From: Lineus longissimus
Taxonomy: Eukaryota > Nemertea > Pilidiophora > Heteronemertea > Lineidae
Assembly (NCBI RefSeq): GCF_910592395.1
Contig: NC_088308.1
Span: 7,331,001-7,395,000 of the forward strand
Length of the DNA: 64,000 nt
Direction of reading: 5' to 3'
Shown here one piece after another: positions 35,290 through 45,600 of this stretch. The notes under the pieces were generated by a model. That model saw nothing but the letters and a program-made list of their open reading frames with translations, searched no databases and was not told where the DNA came from. The position numbers were made by a program, and so were the translations under genes. Each line of letters begins with the position of its first letter. Position 1 is the stretch's first letter.

Positions 35290-35697
35290 AGGAAGGTTTA
35301 GATTGACCCGGCTGCATGTTGGTCCCGTCGTGCACTGTGCGAGTTGGCTGGTACACGTCGGTAAACGACAGAACGAACATGGCCGCGTCCGGAAGGTGCT
35401 AGTGCAACACACCTGATCAGACACCAGAATATGTGCTGCAGAACGCCCACTCTGGGACACCGAGAGACTGACCTCATGGTCATACGGTGCATCAATGGAG
35501 ACTAGGCTATGGGGATCAGGGGACGAAACAAGAGACGACAGCCAGGTTTATAAGAGACATAGGTTGTGTAATGTAGCCATGAATAGGAAATCAAACGCTA
35601 AGAAGAAGAAGAAGAAGATTGACCGCGCCGCTCCATTATGTTGGTACCGCGTCGTGAACTGCGCGAGTTGTCAGGTACACGCCGTTGTACCTGCAAT
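35290..35697 (+). mobile_element. Non-LTR retrotransposon 3' ends with (GAA)n tail, partly repeated
   Basis: Between 35380 and 35600 the reading, with frameshifts, gives QTPEYVLQ, LWDTERLTSW and METRLWGSGDET, which match the C-terminal end of LINE polyproteins that close with a zinc-knuckle/RNase H region. The 3' end has the run AAGAAGAAGAAGAAGAAG at about 35600-35618. A second fragment at 35619-35697 repeats, with divergence, the segment 35299-35378 (AGATTGACC, GTCGTG, GCGAGTTG, GGTACACG in common), so a second truncated copy abuts the first tail. Both are non-functional. Confidence 0.65.
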
Positions 35698-35890
35698 AAA
35701 AAATTCAAATGGTGAACTTTGGAGTTAGTATTTATATACAAGAAGGACCTCAACCTAGTTTTAAAACCTACTAATCCGTCGTCAAATCATTATTTCAACA
35801 GAGTCAATAGGGTGTTTTCGCGAAGCCCCCGAAACGTCAACGCGTGTTCGACATCGTTATCATGAGGTCGAACCTTTGTGGTCAAGATGT

Positions 35891-36156
35891 ACATGTAATA
35901 CATGTACTTGACTTGCCAAACTCAGCTCGACGCCGAACTGCAGCGCCACTCCCGGACAAAGATAGAACAACTCGACATTTTTTTCACCGGTTTTCTTGCT
36001 GCGCATGCGTACCAGCGGAAATCAACAAAAGATGACGCTGGTACGCATGCGCAGCAAGAAAACCGGTGAAAAAAATGTCGAGTTGTTCTATCTTTGTCCG
36101 CGAGTGGCACTGCAGTTCGGCGTCGAGCTGAGTTTGGCAAGTCAAGTATTGCATGT
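35891..36156. mobile_element. Long palindrome (foldback/MITE-like element)
   Basis: The left arm 35891-36017 and the right arm 36036-36156 are inverted copies of about 120-127 bp, almost identical in the inner 100 bp (through GCATGCGTACCAGCG), with an 18-base loop. Because of this, frames on the two strands read the same peptide (for example LPNSARRRTA), which is an artefact. Outer ends ACATGTAATAC and GTATTGCATGTAAC are less exact. No coding region inside. Structure is as expected for a foldback transposon; target site duplications not seen. Confidence 0.8.
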
Positions 36157-36600
36157 AACCTTTGTATTGTCTTCGACCCCACTATCATTGAATGGAGAAG
36201 CGGGCAGCAGAGTTTGAAATGGTGATTGTCATGGTCCAGGAAAATTGCGAAAACTCCCTAGCCTCTGCGTCCCGATCCGCATCTTCGTTCAGACTAGAAT
36301 GGATAGTACATGTATTTGTAGGAATTTCGGCCATCCGCACGTAAAATTGATAACGAACTTCCTTATAGGCACTTCAGTTTGTTAACGTAGACCTCAGACG
36401 TCTGATAATAATGTCACTCCAGGTCATACATCGTCATCACTCAAATCAATCTGGGTTTTGTTCTTTTTTATTTCGACTTGGATCTCGATAGGATGTATAT
36501 CACGGATCTGGACAAGGAAATGTCATCCTGCCATGCGGGGGATGTGTCGAGGTAGGTTTACAAGTTGAGAAAGAAGGTGATTTTCAATATCACCTCGCCG

Positions 36601-36839
36601 CCTGTCTCACGGTTTCTACCTCACCATGCATCATCATTCCCCATTGCGAGTTCCATTCAATCTCTTAGCAGTTTTGACTACCTGTCTCACGGTTTCTGCC
36701 TCACCATGCATCATCATTCCCCATTGCGAGTTCCATTCAATCTCTTAGCAGTTTTGACTACCTGTCTCACGGTTTTTACCTCAGCATCAACGAACCCCAT
36801 TGCGAGTTCCACTCAGTCTCCTAGTAGCAGTTTTGACCC
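36601..36839. repeat. 80-bp tandem repeat, three copies
   Basis: Copies begin at 36601, 36681 and 36761 with CCTGTCTCACGGTTT. The first two differ at only one position that I can find; the third has several changes and a small deletion and insertion. The plus-strand frame 36565-36879 runs through but repeats with a shifted phase, so it is not supported as a gene. Confidence 0.9.
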
Positions 36840-37861
36840 TTGTGGCACAATTACAGCCTCCGTACAAATATCATATTGACCACCGAGTTAGTGCATTACC
36901 AGATTTAGAATCCCCGGCTACGTTGATAGAGGAGACCAACAGGCTGATGATGCACAAATAAAGCCGAGCCAGAACAGCTGACAGTACGGAGCATTAATAG
37001 GCTACACTTTAGGCTTTTAATGTACTAGGGGGCTGTAATAAATTGTACCATCGACCTGACCTTATACAAACAAGATGGTCGCATAGTGTGTATCGTTAAA
37101 AACTGATCTCATATTGCAAATGAAATTTGTAGAAAATCCACAGAATAGCGCGTTACTCCTAATTGGAAAGTTATGGCCGTTCTCGTTCTAATGCATCCTG
37201 ACATAACCAGTGGTTTTAAACACACTCCGCCTCTCGATATTTCATGTCAGCAGATTCATTGTTAAACGATTCTGATATAGGCAAGAACAAGTTGTCCGTG
37301 ATGTGCAGATGGACCTATGAAAGTTATAGAATCTGCCATATTGTGTCTTCGTTGGGTAATAGTAACGTATCATCCGTGCACGACCTCATGATGCCGAAGT
37401 ACAGATGAGTCATACCGTCAAGTGACCCACCTACTTGAAAATACTACTTGACCATTTTCAACCCAATTTTGAATCACAATTCCGATGTTCTTTATCTTTG
37501 CGAATGACGTCTTGACCGGGTTTCATATACATGGTGTGTAAGGCAGTGAGAACCGGAGTGACAATTTGGTCAAAAATGAGTTTAAAAAAGTGCATGTACA
37601 TGTACATGTATAGCAACCTCTGACCTGAATACGATTTTATGACAGAGGTTCATTGATGTTGATCCACTTACTCTTATATTATGGCAGCACTCCACTGTCC
37701 ATCCATGAAAAATCTGAAGTTGAGGAGCCAGGGCCGAACCATCTTTGTCAAAAATTGAATGTTATTTGGTAGACTCTGGTTTCTCACCGCCTCATATGTT
37801 AAAACAACCTGTTCAGTCATGTAGCCCGAATACTGAGTTGCCGTTTCTTTGCGTTCTACAG
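36840..37861. other. Upstream region of the nuclear receptor gene
   Basis: No coding exon recognised, although an upstream coding exon of the nuclear receptor should exist here or farther left. A short (CATGTA)n run is at about 37594-37611. Weak frame 37745-37948 is out of phase with the receptor. Confidence 0.4.
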
Positions 37862-37901
37862 GTCTTCAGGATACAATGCGGATTCGTGTCCAAGCGAGCC
37901 A

Positions 37902-38972
37902 ATGATCAAGACGGACCAGATTTGTCGCGTGTGCGGAGACAGGGCTAAATGTTGTAACTTCGGCGTCCTCTCTTGTGAATCGTGCAAAGTATTCTTCCGT
38001 CGTTCGGGCCTAAGACGCTTCTCGGAGAGATACGTTTGCTACGATGACAAGAACTGTAAGATTACTGTCCAGACAAGGAAGTTATGCCAGTACTGTCGAC
38101 TGCAGAAGTGTCGGTCACTGGGGATGCGGGGCGGCGGGGCGGATAAGAGCAAGGCGCGAATCGGGGCGGCGTCCATAACCCGGAGACAAAAGACCGATCG
38201 GGACACACAGTTGTCAGCAATCCGCCAGGTCGAACCAAGTTTGTCATTAGTCACACCAAGCATTTGGGTCTTCACTGAATTGGACTATCATTTTACACAG
38301 GGTCTTGTTGAACAGCATTGCATTTCTATAGAAAACAACCCCTTTACGGCTGCGGAGATACGAGACGCTAAAAAAGACTTGCTTGGCATCGTTAACCTCC
38401 TTGAAGGAGTCGTCACAAGGATATCGGCATTCGCTAAGCTGGATATGTGTTTTAAACAGCTCGGAGTGGAGGACCAGGTGACTTTATTAAAGGGCGCTGC
38501 GATAGAGATTATGCTGACGAGGCTGGCGATGCCGTCGCATCGACGCCATGTGCCAGGCGAGGGGGTTGCGTGGTTGGATCAAGCCGGTGGTAACGTAATC
38601 ACGACGGAAAGGATCTTGGAGGCGATTACGGGAAACGAAATCACTAATTCTCCATACGGACAATCTCTAGTTGAGCTCAACCTCGATGACACTGCGCTGG
38701 TCATTCTGACTCGTATCCTACTGTTCTGGCGAGGGAGACAAGGGATGAACGATGTTGTAAGCGTTGACAGGACACACAACATGTACCTTAGGTTGTTCAG
38801 GCTTTATCTTTGTCATATTGCGGGACATGACCAAGCTGATTATCTTTACACTGCCACCATGTCGGCAGCCTCTTTAGCTCGCCAAACGGTCGGCGCGTTT
38901 GAAAGGTACGTTGTCCGAGTCCCCAAGCATAACGTGAGGCCTATTCTGCATGAATACTTTGGATTGAAATAA
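37902..38972 (+). CDS. Nuclear receptor (NR1-like P-box)
   Basis: One open frame of 356 aa from the first Met. Zinc finger 1 uses C8, C11, C25, C28 and has P-box CESCKVFF, close to the ESCKA type of NR1I/NR1J receptors (VDR, DHR96). Zinc finger 2 uses C46, C52, C62, C65 with D-box CYDDKNC and ends CRSLGM. A basic hinge (TRRQK) follows. The ligand-binding domain (about 130-356) has the signature FKQLGVEDQVTLLKG and a short AF-2-like end ILHEYFGLK. The frame stays open upstream of the ATG to acceptors at 37861 or 37869 (reading YNADSCPSEP), so 37902 is probably inside an exon and the N-terminus is missing. DNA- and ligand-binding domains share one exon, which is unusual and may reflect intron loss or a retrocopy. 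Ligand unknown. Confidence 0.85.
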   Translation: MIKTDQICRVCGDRAKCCNFGVLSCESCKVFFRRSGLRRFSERYVCYDDKNCKITVQTRKLCQYCRLQKCRSLGMRGGGADKSKARIGAASITRRQKTDRDTQLSAIRQVEPSLSLVTPSIWVFTELDYHFTQGLVEQHCISIENNPFTAAEIRDAKKDLLGIVNLLEGVVTRISAFAKLDMCFKQLGVEDQVTLLKGAAIEIMLTRLAMPSHRRHVPGEGVAWLDQAGGNVITTERILEAITGNEITNSPYGQSLVELNLDDTALVILTRILLFWRGRQGMNDVVSVDRTHNMYLRLFRLYLCHIAGHDQADYLYTATMSAASLARQTVGAFERYVVRVPKHNVRPILHEYFGLK

Positions 38973-39358
38973 GTATCAGCTTTAGTATTAAGCACAGAGC
39001 CCTGACGGCAGGTTTTGCTCACCTTTCATGCGTATACATGGCTACCGATTTGGATGCCATCAATAGTCAATCTCTCTGCGGAGGCCAAATCCGCAAGACG
39101 TCAGCACCATGCATACCCGCTAAATACGCCCTGATGGACTGACATCAGGCGAGAGCAGGGAGTCGAAGACAGCCTCAGTGTTCTCGAGAATCCGGCAGCA
39201 CTGTTTTTCCAGTAGATTTCTATATAAGCATCCATTCCGGACTGGAACTTCATGTACAATGAGTGCCACTATATCTACATCCAGGGCTTATTGGTAGTTT
39301 CGTCGCCAAGCTGAAGAATTCTTGTATTCAAGGACAAGATAAACGCCTTGAAATACCA

Positions 39359-39460
39359 TCTTGACCCTCAATGTATTGACATTGCTCAGCTTCCAGACAA
39401 CCCACGTCAATAGGGGCGGAGGCACCGGAAGCAATACCGCTGGAAGTTCAGTATGTAAAA
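39359..39460 (+). repeat. Dispersed repeat, copy 2
   Basis: Matches 27779-27895 in the same orientation, sharing CTTGACC, GTATTGACATTGC, AGCTTCCAGACAAC and GGAAGTTCAGTATGTA. The copy is about 400 bp beyond the nuclear receptor stop. Probably a short transposable element. Confidence 0.6.
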
Positions 39461-39666
39461 TGCCAGTTGAGCCACCAGTGAAACAGAAGAGGAACTGTTA
39501 GCCGGTGTTTATTGTACCGTTCGTCTACTGCTTCATAGGTGGCTCAATGTATTTAAAGGATGACCACATTTCCTCAGATACGGTCCTTTAAGGAGGGGAT
39601 TTATTAAAATCCCGGCAACAGAACAGCGAATGGCTTTTGTAATCAACAATATCGAAGTTTATTAGC

Positions 39667-39691
39667 GGAAGCTTCTTCATTAGAAGCTTCC
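39667..39691. other. Short perfect stem-loop
   Basis: GGAAGCTTC and GAAGCTTCC are separated by seven bases, a perfect 9-bp hairpin followed by TTTATAATT. It could be a transposon end or be incidental; no gene is nearby. Confidence 0.4.
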
Positions 39692-42672
39692 TTTATAATT
39701 AAACTGGTTATCACATACATGTAATGGTTTACTGAAAATCAATTGTATCCACTATAAGCTGGAGTCTGAGCATTTGTGAAAGAAATACAATGCCAAGTGG
39801 AATGCATGTCCCCTTGCAATAGGATTATGGATTCAGACTGATTTGATGTTGCTATTGCTGACCCAAAGCCTTAAATATGCCTACTGCGAGTGGGAAGAAT
39901 CTATCCCAGGGCCAGGACTGTAATTTTCTTCACACCGGTGTACAATGACTGCAAATGATCTGCAAGGTTACACTGCGAATTAATTACGAACAGCATTCAA
40001 ACTGTTTAAATGCCACACAGAGATTTCTCTCTGAGGCATTATTCCACATAAGAACGATTAACGCATTTTTGCCCTGGTCACAGACATGGCCGGTGTTCAT
40101 ACATGCAACAGCGCTACAGTTGAACTATCGACTGAAGTCAAATGACTGTGGATCGAAGTCACCCGTTAAAATGCAAACAGAGAACCAGATAGATTTTTAT
40201 TGGTTTTATGAAATCTTTTCACAACACGTTCCATACTCCCGTGTAAAATATGCTGTGCCTGTGCTGTGACACCGTACGATTTACGAAATCTTACCCTGTG
40301 TATAGCGTTAACCTTTAAAATCACGTTTCCCCCTGACCGATGTATCAGCAATGAACTGTTGTCACATGTGTAATACCAAGAACTGACAAAGACAAAGAAA
40401 GATAAAAACGCTTACCTAAAAAGAGCAGTTGTTTTTCTGGACTCGGATGATTTTTTTTATCAACAGAGACGGTTACTCCTGCTTTCAGAGCCCGTGTTGG
40501 GAGTGTACCAATGGCTGAAGATTTGTGTCGGAATCGGTGAGATGATTAAAAAAGACGTTCTCCCAAAATGAAATAGTTAGTTTCTGTTCCGGTGACATTA
40601 TCAGGCGTAACAAATAATATTTCAACTCAAAGTGAGTGACAATACTTTAATAATCACATCAATGGGCGATATTTATCGCCAAACATAACATACTTCTACG
40701 ATCAACATAATGATAGTCTTCTGTTCAGTATATTACATAACATACCTGTAGGCTTCAACCTAATTTTAACCTGCTCAACCCGTCATCAAATATGTCAACA
40801 AAGCCATTTGTCTCGCATCGCTATATAGCCCATCTAGAGGATCCCCCCCCCCCCCTCCCACACACGCATCTAACCTGTTATGTCTGTTGCACTTCAACTT
40901 ATATTACGATAGGGTTACATACGAATATTCGTATGTGGTGTAGAGTTAAAACATCACTAATTTGCCTACATTCTCATACTCACAACTATAATTCACAACA
41001 TGTACAATATCACAATATATGCCTTCAACCCTCAACTGCTCTATAAATATGACTCCTTAATCGACTTATTGCATCGCCTCCATTAGGGTCAGTCAACATT
41101 AACCACTCTGATTTGGATCCAGGATCCTGAACTGATTTGGACAATACTTGATGATAATTAACTACAAAAACAACTTCGAAAATCTAACATTCGTGAGAAG
41201 CTACATAAACACCGTACCGGCTAAACACCCCCTTCGACGTTGAAGAACCTGAGCGGCCACCATCATGTCGTACACCAATTCAGCATCACAAATTGCGTTT
41301 CCACGCGCTTTACAATCACAGCTAATCTTCTTCACCCGACTTCCTATAATCTGACCATCACAATTCTACATTTGGCCGTGTTTTATTTACACTACATATA
41401 TTTCTCACATGTTAAAGTTCTGACCCTTTAAAAACTTATCAATACATAACATCCTAACATTGTAAAACAGGACTATGCATTTTAAGAATATCATATTTTA
41501 TAAGTAAAATTTATTAGATCGCCCACGATCTGGGGAAAAGAAAGTAGAAGTTTAAACAAAATCCGACCGTTCGGCAGAAGAATAGAAATAAATCTTACTT
41601 TGGCACAAATAAATATCAGTAACTTGCGAAGAAACGGTAACATGAAGTTCTTACTGTTTATAAACAAAAAGCTTACAGACGGACTCCTCTTATCCCGACG
41701 AACATTTGACGGGGGCTGTCTAAAAACATTTCCTTCGCATTATCGGCGTCTCCAGGCCCAGGACTTCCAAATGAGGTTCAATTTCCTAAAGATGCAACTG
41801 AAATTCTCGGTGTATATTGAACTGTGTTTCGATTCGAGGGTTTTCTCGGTGAGATAAAATGTTTTTCTCCATTTCGCATCCCCCTCTCCGCCCATGGGGA
41901 CGCCTATGCGCATTGGCTTTTTCAGTGCCAATCACACCGCCTCGGAAGATTTTCTCCCTATACAACTAAAGCTTCATATCAAAATTGAGGTGATGTGGTA
42001 CAATTATAATTATAATTGTACTGGAGCTTGTGACTATCTTTACATCTACACCGTTCTGATTGTTATGATGAGCATTATAGAGATCAAGGTGATATGACCA
42101 CCACCTATAAAAGTTCGTCGTCCACTAGTTATTCGAATGATATCATTTCCCTCAGAAAATATACAGTTTACTGGTGATGATAATATTGCACTTACATACA
42201 CCGTGCAATTGGAATTTACTTTGTGCATAATGCGTAGTATCTACCATAAACGACTCTTTTCCTAGTAATTGCCATAACCACTGGCGATATCATAAAGAGA
42301 AACCATGACTGGTTAGATCGCAGTGTCGCATTTGCTTTTTATGCAAAGAATTAACCGACTTGAGTGAACAGCAACCAGAGTTTCAAAGTCTGAAGGCCCA
42401 TACCCACATGTGGGACTCAGAGATCGTTTGGCGCCGAAGGCTCTGTTCCTCCACAGTGTTGCCGGCATAAAAAGCATCATCCGTTAACTATGTGTGCATT
42501 GGCCCCATATAATTTCCCTTATGTTTATCGCCGTGTAATGCATTTCTGACATTTCCTTGTCCTCACCGGTCGTGACATCTATCTTGAGCATCTACAGTAG
42601 CACCTACTATAGTCACTACAAGGTCGAACCTATGAAAGGGTATTCCATACATCATATCATGACCCGGGAGCT

Positions 42673-45600
42673 TCATTTCCCATTAGTCGTGCCATCGCTA
42701 GTCGCAGAGATTGCACGTTTCTGTCTCAGCAATGGTGACCTGTCTATACTTCTGCTTCCGCTTCCGCTGCGTGACCTTGACCTGACCTTTGGAGGACGAA
42801 TTTTAGGCGACGGCGGCGCCTCCCCGTTCGCTTGACATTCCTGCATCCGATTGAGTGGTGACGTCAGATTAGTCTTGAGACAGATCTCATGCATTTGCAT
42901 CAGACTGCTTTCAAGAGACATTGCAAACATCTCTGAGTTCGTTTCCTCACAGTGGTGGAATGAAGAGACACAGACCACGATACGGCCGTCGACAGGGTTA
43001 TAGGCAGCCCCGTAGCCATTAGGAACTACCGCTCCGTAGCCTATAAATGCATCCATGGTTGTTGGCACCTGCAACAATGACATGGGAATTACTTTACTAT
43101 AGTATGTTGTACAATGCCTGTAAATTACTTACGAAATCCGTTCTGTTCAAGGCAGGGAATCCGTTTGGCAACCTACGCCTCATCCAGGTAGCCTACGAAT
43201 GCATTATACCATAATGCACTAGGCTGATGCACTATCTCTATCAGACCTGTGTCTTTAAGTAAAAAAAAATCGATGACCTTTTCAAGAATAAAATAATGTT
43301 GCATTTAGACTTTTGATCTTTAAACTCGTCAAATGTAACACTAACCGTCAGATGAATATCTAGACAAATCCTACAGTGGTATGAAATGATATTCTGATCG
43401 CTCAGTGCATCTAACCACACGTATCTGTCCATCGCCTCCCACGTAGTTAAATACTCCAATAATTCTTTAGCTATTCAAAAGCAATATTGATCAACCAACC
43501 TGGCTCGTGCTGAGGACAAATTTGTTTGACGATAGATAGGTATCATCTTGGAATATAGGTGGGGTAGGTCGGCCGAGCTCCACCGCCATCTCTCTCAGAC
43601 CGAGGAGGTGGATGTCCAGGCCGTGTCCGAGGATGGTCTGGATCATGACATCGGTCTGCCATTGCATCGCCTTACGTAACAGCTCCATTTTGCGGACGTC
43701 CTGTAACATGAAAGAGCTTAAAGATCTAAAAAGGAGCCCTTCATATAAACCAACTTATTCATAGGATTTCAGAGGTCTTCTATCACGATGACCTACTAAA
43801 TTTAGTACTGAGGGAACTTTTCCACTGAATGCGACTGCTGTTATGTTATGCTTCACTGCACCCAAACCGAACCACTAAGCCGTTGCCTCGCGATTACGAA
43901 ATGTGCAGTGTGACTCTTCAGGCAAAATCGCATTCCGTGGAACCCTACCCGCACTGAATGAGATGGTGACAATGCATGCGACGGTGCTTTGTTTGATCAC
44001 GCTGCATTGCAACAAACCAGTGCAAAACTCGTCCACGGTGTGAAATTCAGGCAATATTTCATCAAATCGCATTGTGACAACGCTCGCGTTCCTGCTCTGT
44101 TGGAGAACGTTCAGGAGCCACCTATTGCTGTCGCTTCCAGGACGACATTATAATAAATGAACATTTTCAGTTGAAGAAGTATGAGTGAAGGGTTTACTTA
44201 CCGAAGCTTCGACCTCTCCTGTCATGGTTTTTACCCATTCTAAAGCTGGTCGCGAGGCCGACCGGATGTTATCAACCCTGCCACACCGGAAACGTCTGGT
44301 GGAGGCGCTCTCGTACGTGTGACAAAGGTGGCCGTGTACTCTAGAATAAAAAAGACCCTGGTGCAATACAGACAAGGCTTGAAATAATCTTGCGCGAAAC
44401 TTAAAAGATTCTGGCAATATAGATGTTTGAAAAATGAAGTACAATCGAGCGGGCTATCAATGGTTATTCAAAGGCCTATCAATGAAAGATACACGGACTA
44501 TCAGTGGTCGTTCCACGGTCTGGGGCAGTTCCACCGGCTACGATAGCAATTTAAGGGGAAATCAATGAAAGGTCTACGGGCTATCAGTTTCAGTTCCACA
44601 GGCTATCAATGGTAATTCAACAACCTACTGACATGGCTGACGACCGTGCCATGGGCTATCAGTGGCAGTAATGGAAGTTCAACGGGCTACCAACGGCAGG
44701 TCCACGGACCGTACCTGTCCTACAAATTATAGTTGTTGTAGGGCTTGACAATACATTAGCGGAACAGGCATGCAAAAGCTGACCAAAGTCTGGCTGCCAC
44801 ACAAAAGATTCGAAGATAGACTTACTTATAGAATGTGAGTTGAAGAGCCAGTTGTATGAATGAGTCTGGACTCATGTTCTGGCTCTTTGGAAATTCCTTG
44901 CCAAAGTTATCAAAACGAAGGATATAGATGTCAAGACTGTCCACCATTCTGAAAGAGAGCAGACAGATTCATTGATATGTCGTTTCCTCTTCCGTCTCGA
45001 AGAGTGGCGCTAATCAAAACACACGGCTGCCTTTGAATACAAGTTATCACTTGAAGCCTCTGGGTGGCCTCTGCCGGTTCTTTGCAATCACCAAGAGCGC
45101 CCTAAAACGGCATGCTTATTTTCAATATACGCGTAGCCTATTGGCGTAGACTCCGCTAGCACCTCCATCTACTTCCCTCAAACGCTTGTCAACGGCCCTG
45201 ATGAGCCGGATCAGCCTCCCAGCCAAAATCGCGTTTGACCTTCATTGCGCTGAGTTAGTGCAAGCACAATTGTACAAAGGATAATGCATCGTTCCAGGAA
45301 TTCTCTAAATTGTGCTATCCTAACTATCTTGTTCAGTCGGTATACACTTACTTGTCTAATTTCTGTGTTGCTAAAGTGATTTCCCTCCTACATGCATCTG
45401 ATAACTTCCAGGTCAGTTTCCTCGGCGGTGGTAGCTCACATATAGAATTCATACGGATTAATTTCTTGACCCGGACTTCTTCCCTGTAAAGTTCACATGA
45501 AATTAACATGAAAAATGAACAAATTGTTTCCTTAAAATTAAAAAAAAAAATCTCACGGAATCAAGCAATAAAGAAAAGGATTTTAAATCGTTTTAACAAG

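Larger units (their letters stand above)
38973..42672. other. Long intergenic region between nuclear receptor and CHAT
   Basis: I see no gene. It holds dispersed repeat copy 2 (39359-39460), a stem-loop at 39667-39691, a C run at 40843-40855 and AT-rich DNA. The frame at 39955-40269 is unsupported. CHAT's 3' UTR enters from the right, with candidate minus-strand poly(A) signals not clearly resolved. Confidence 0.45.

Noticed and set aside
35844-36217. Frames on both strands encoding the same LPNSARRRTA peptide
   Set aside because: Identical peptides on opposite strands are the trivial result of the palindrome.
36565-36879. 104-aa frame over the 80-bp repeats
   Set aside because: Eighty is not a multiple of three, so each copy is read in a different phase; no coding conservation.
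39955-40269. 104-aa plus-strand frame
   Set aside because: No family signature, no splice sites or promoter, AT-rich surroundings.
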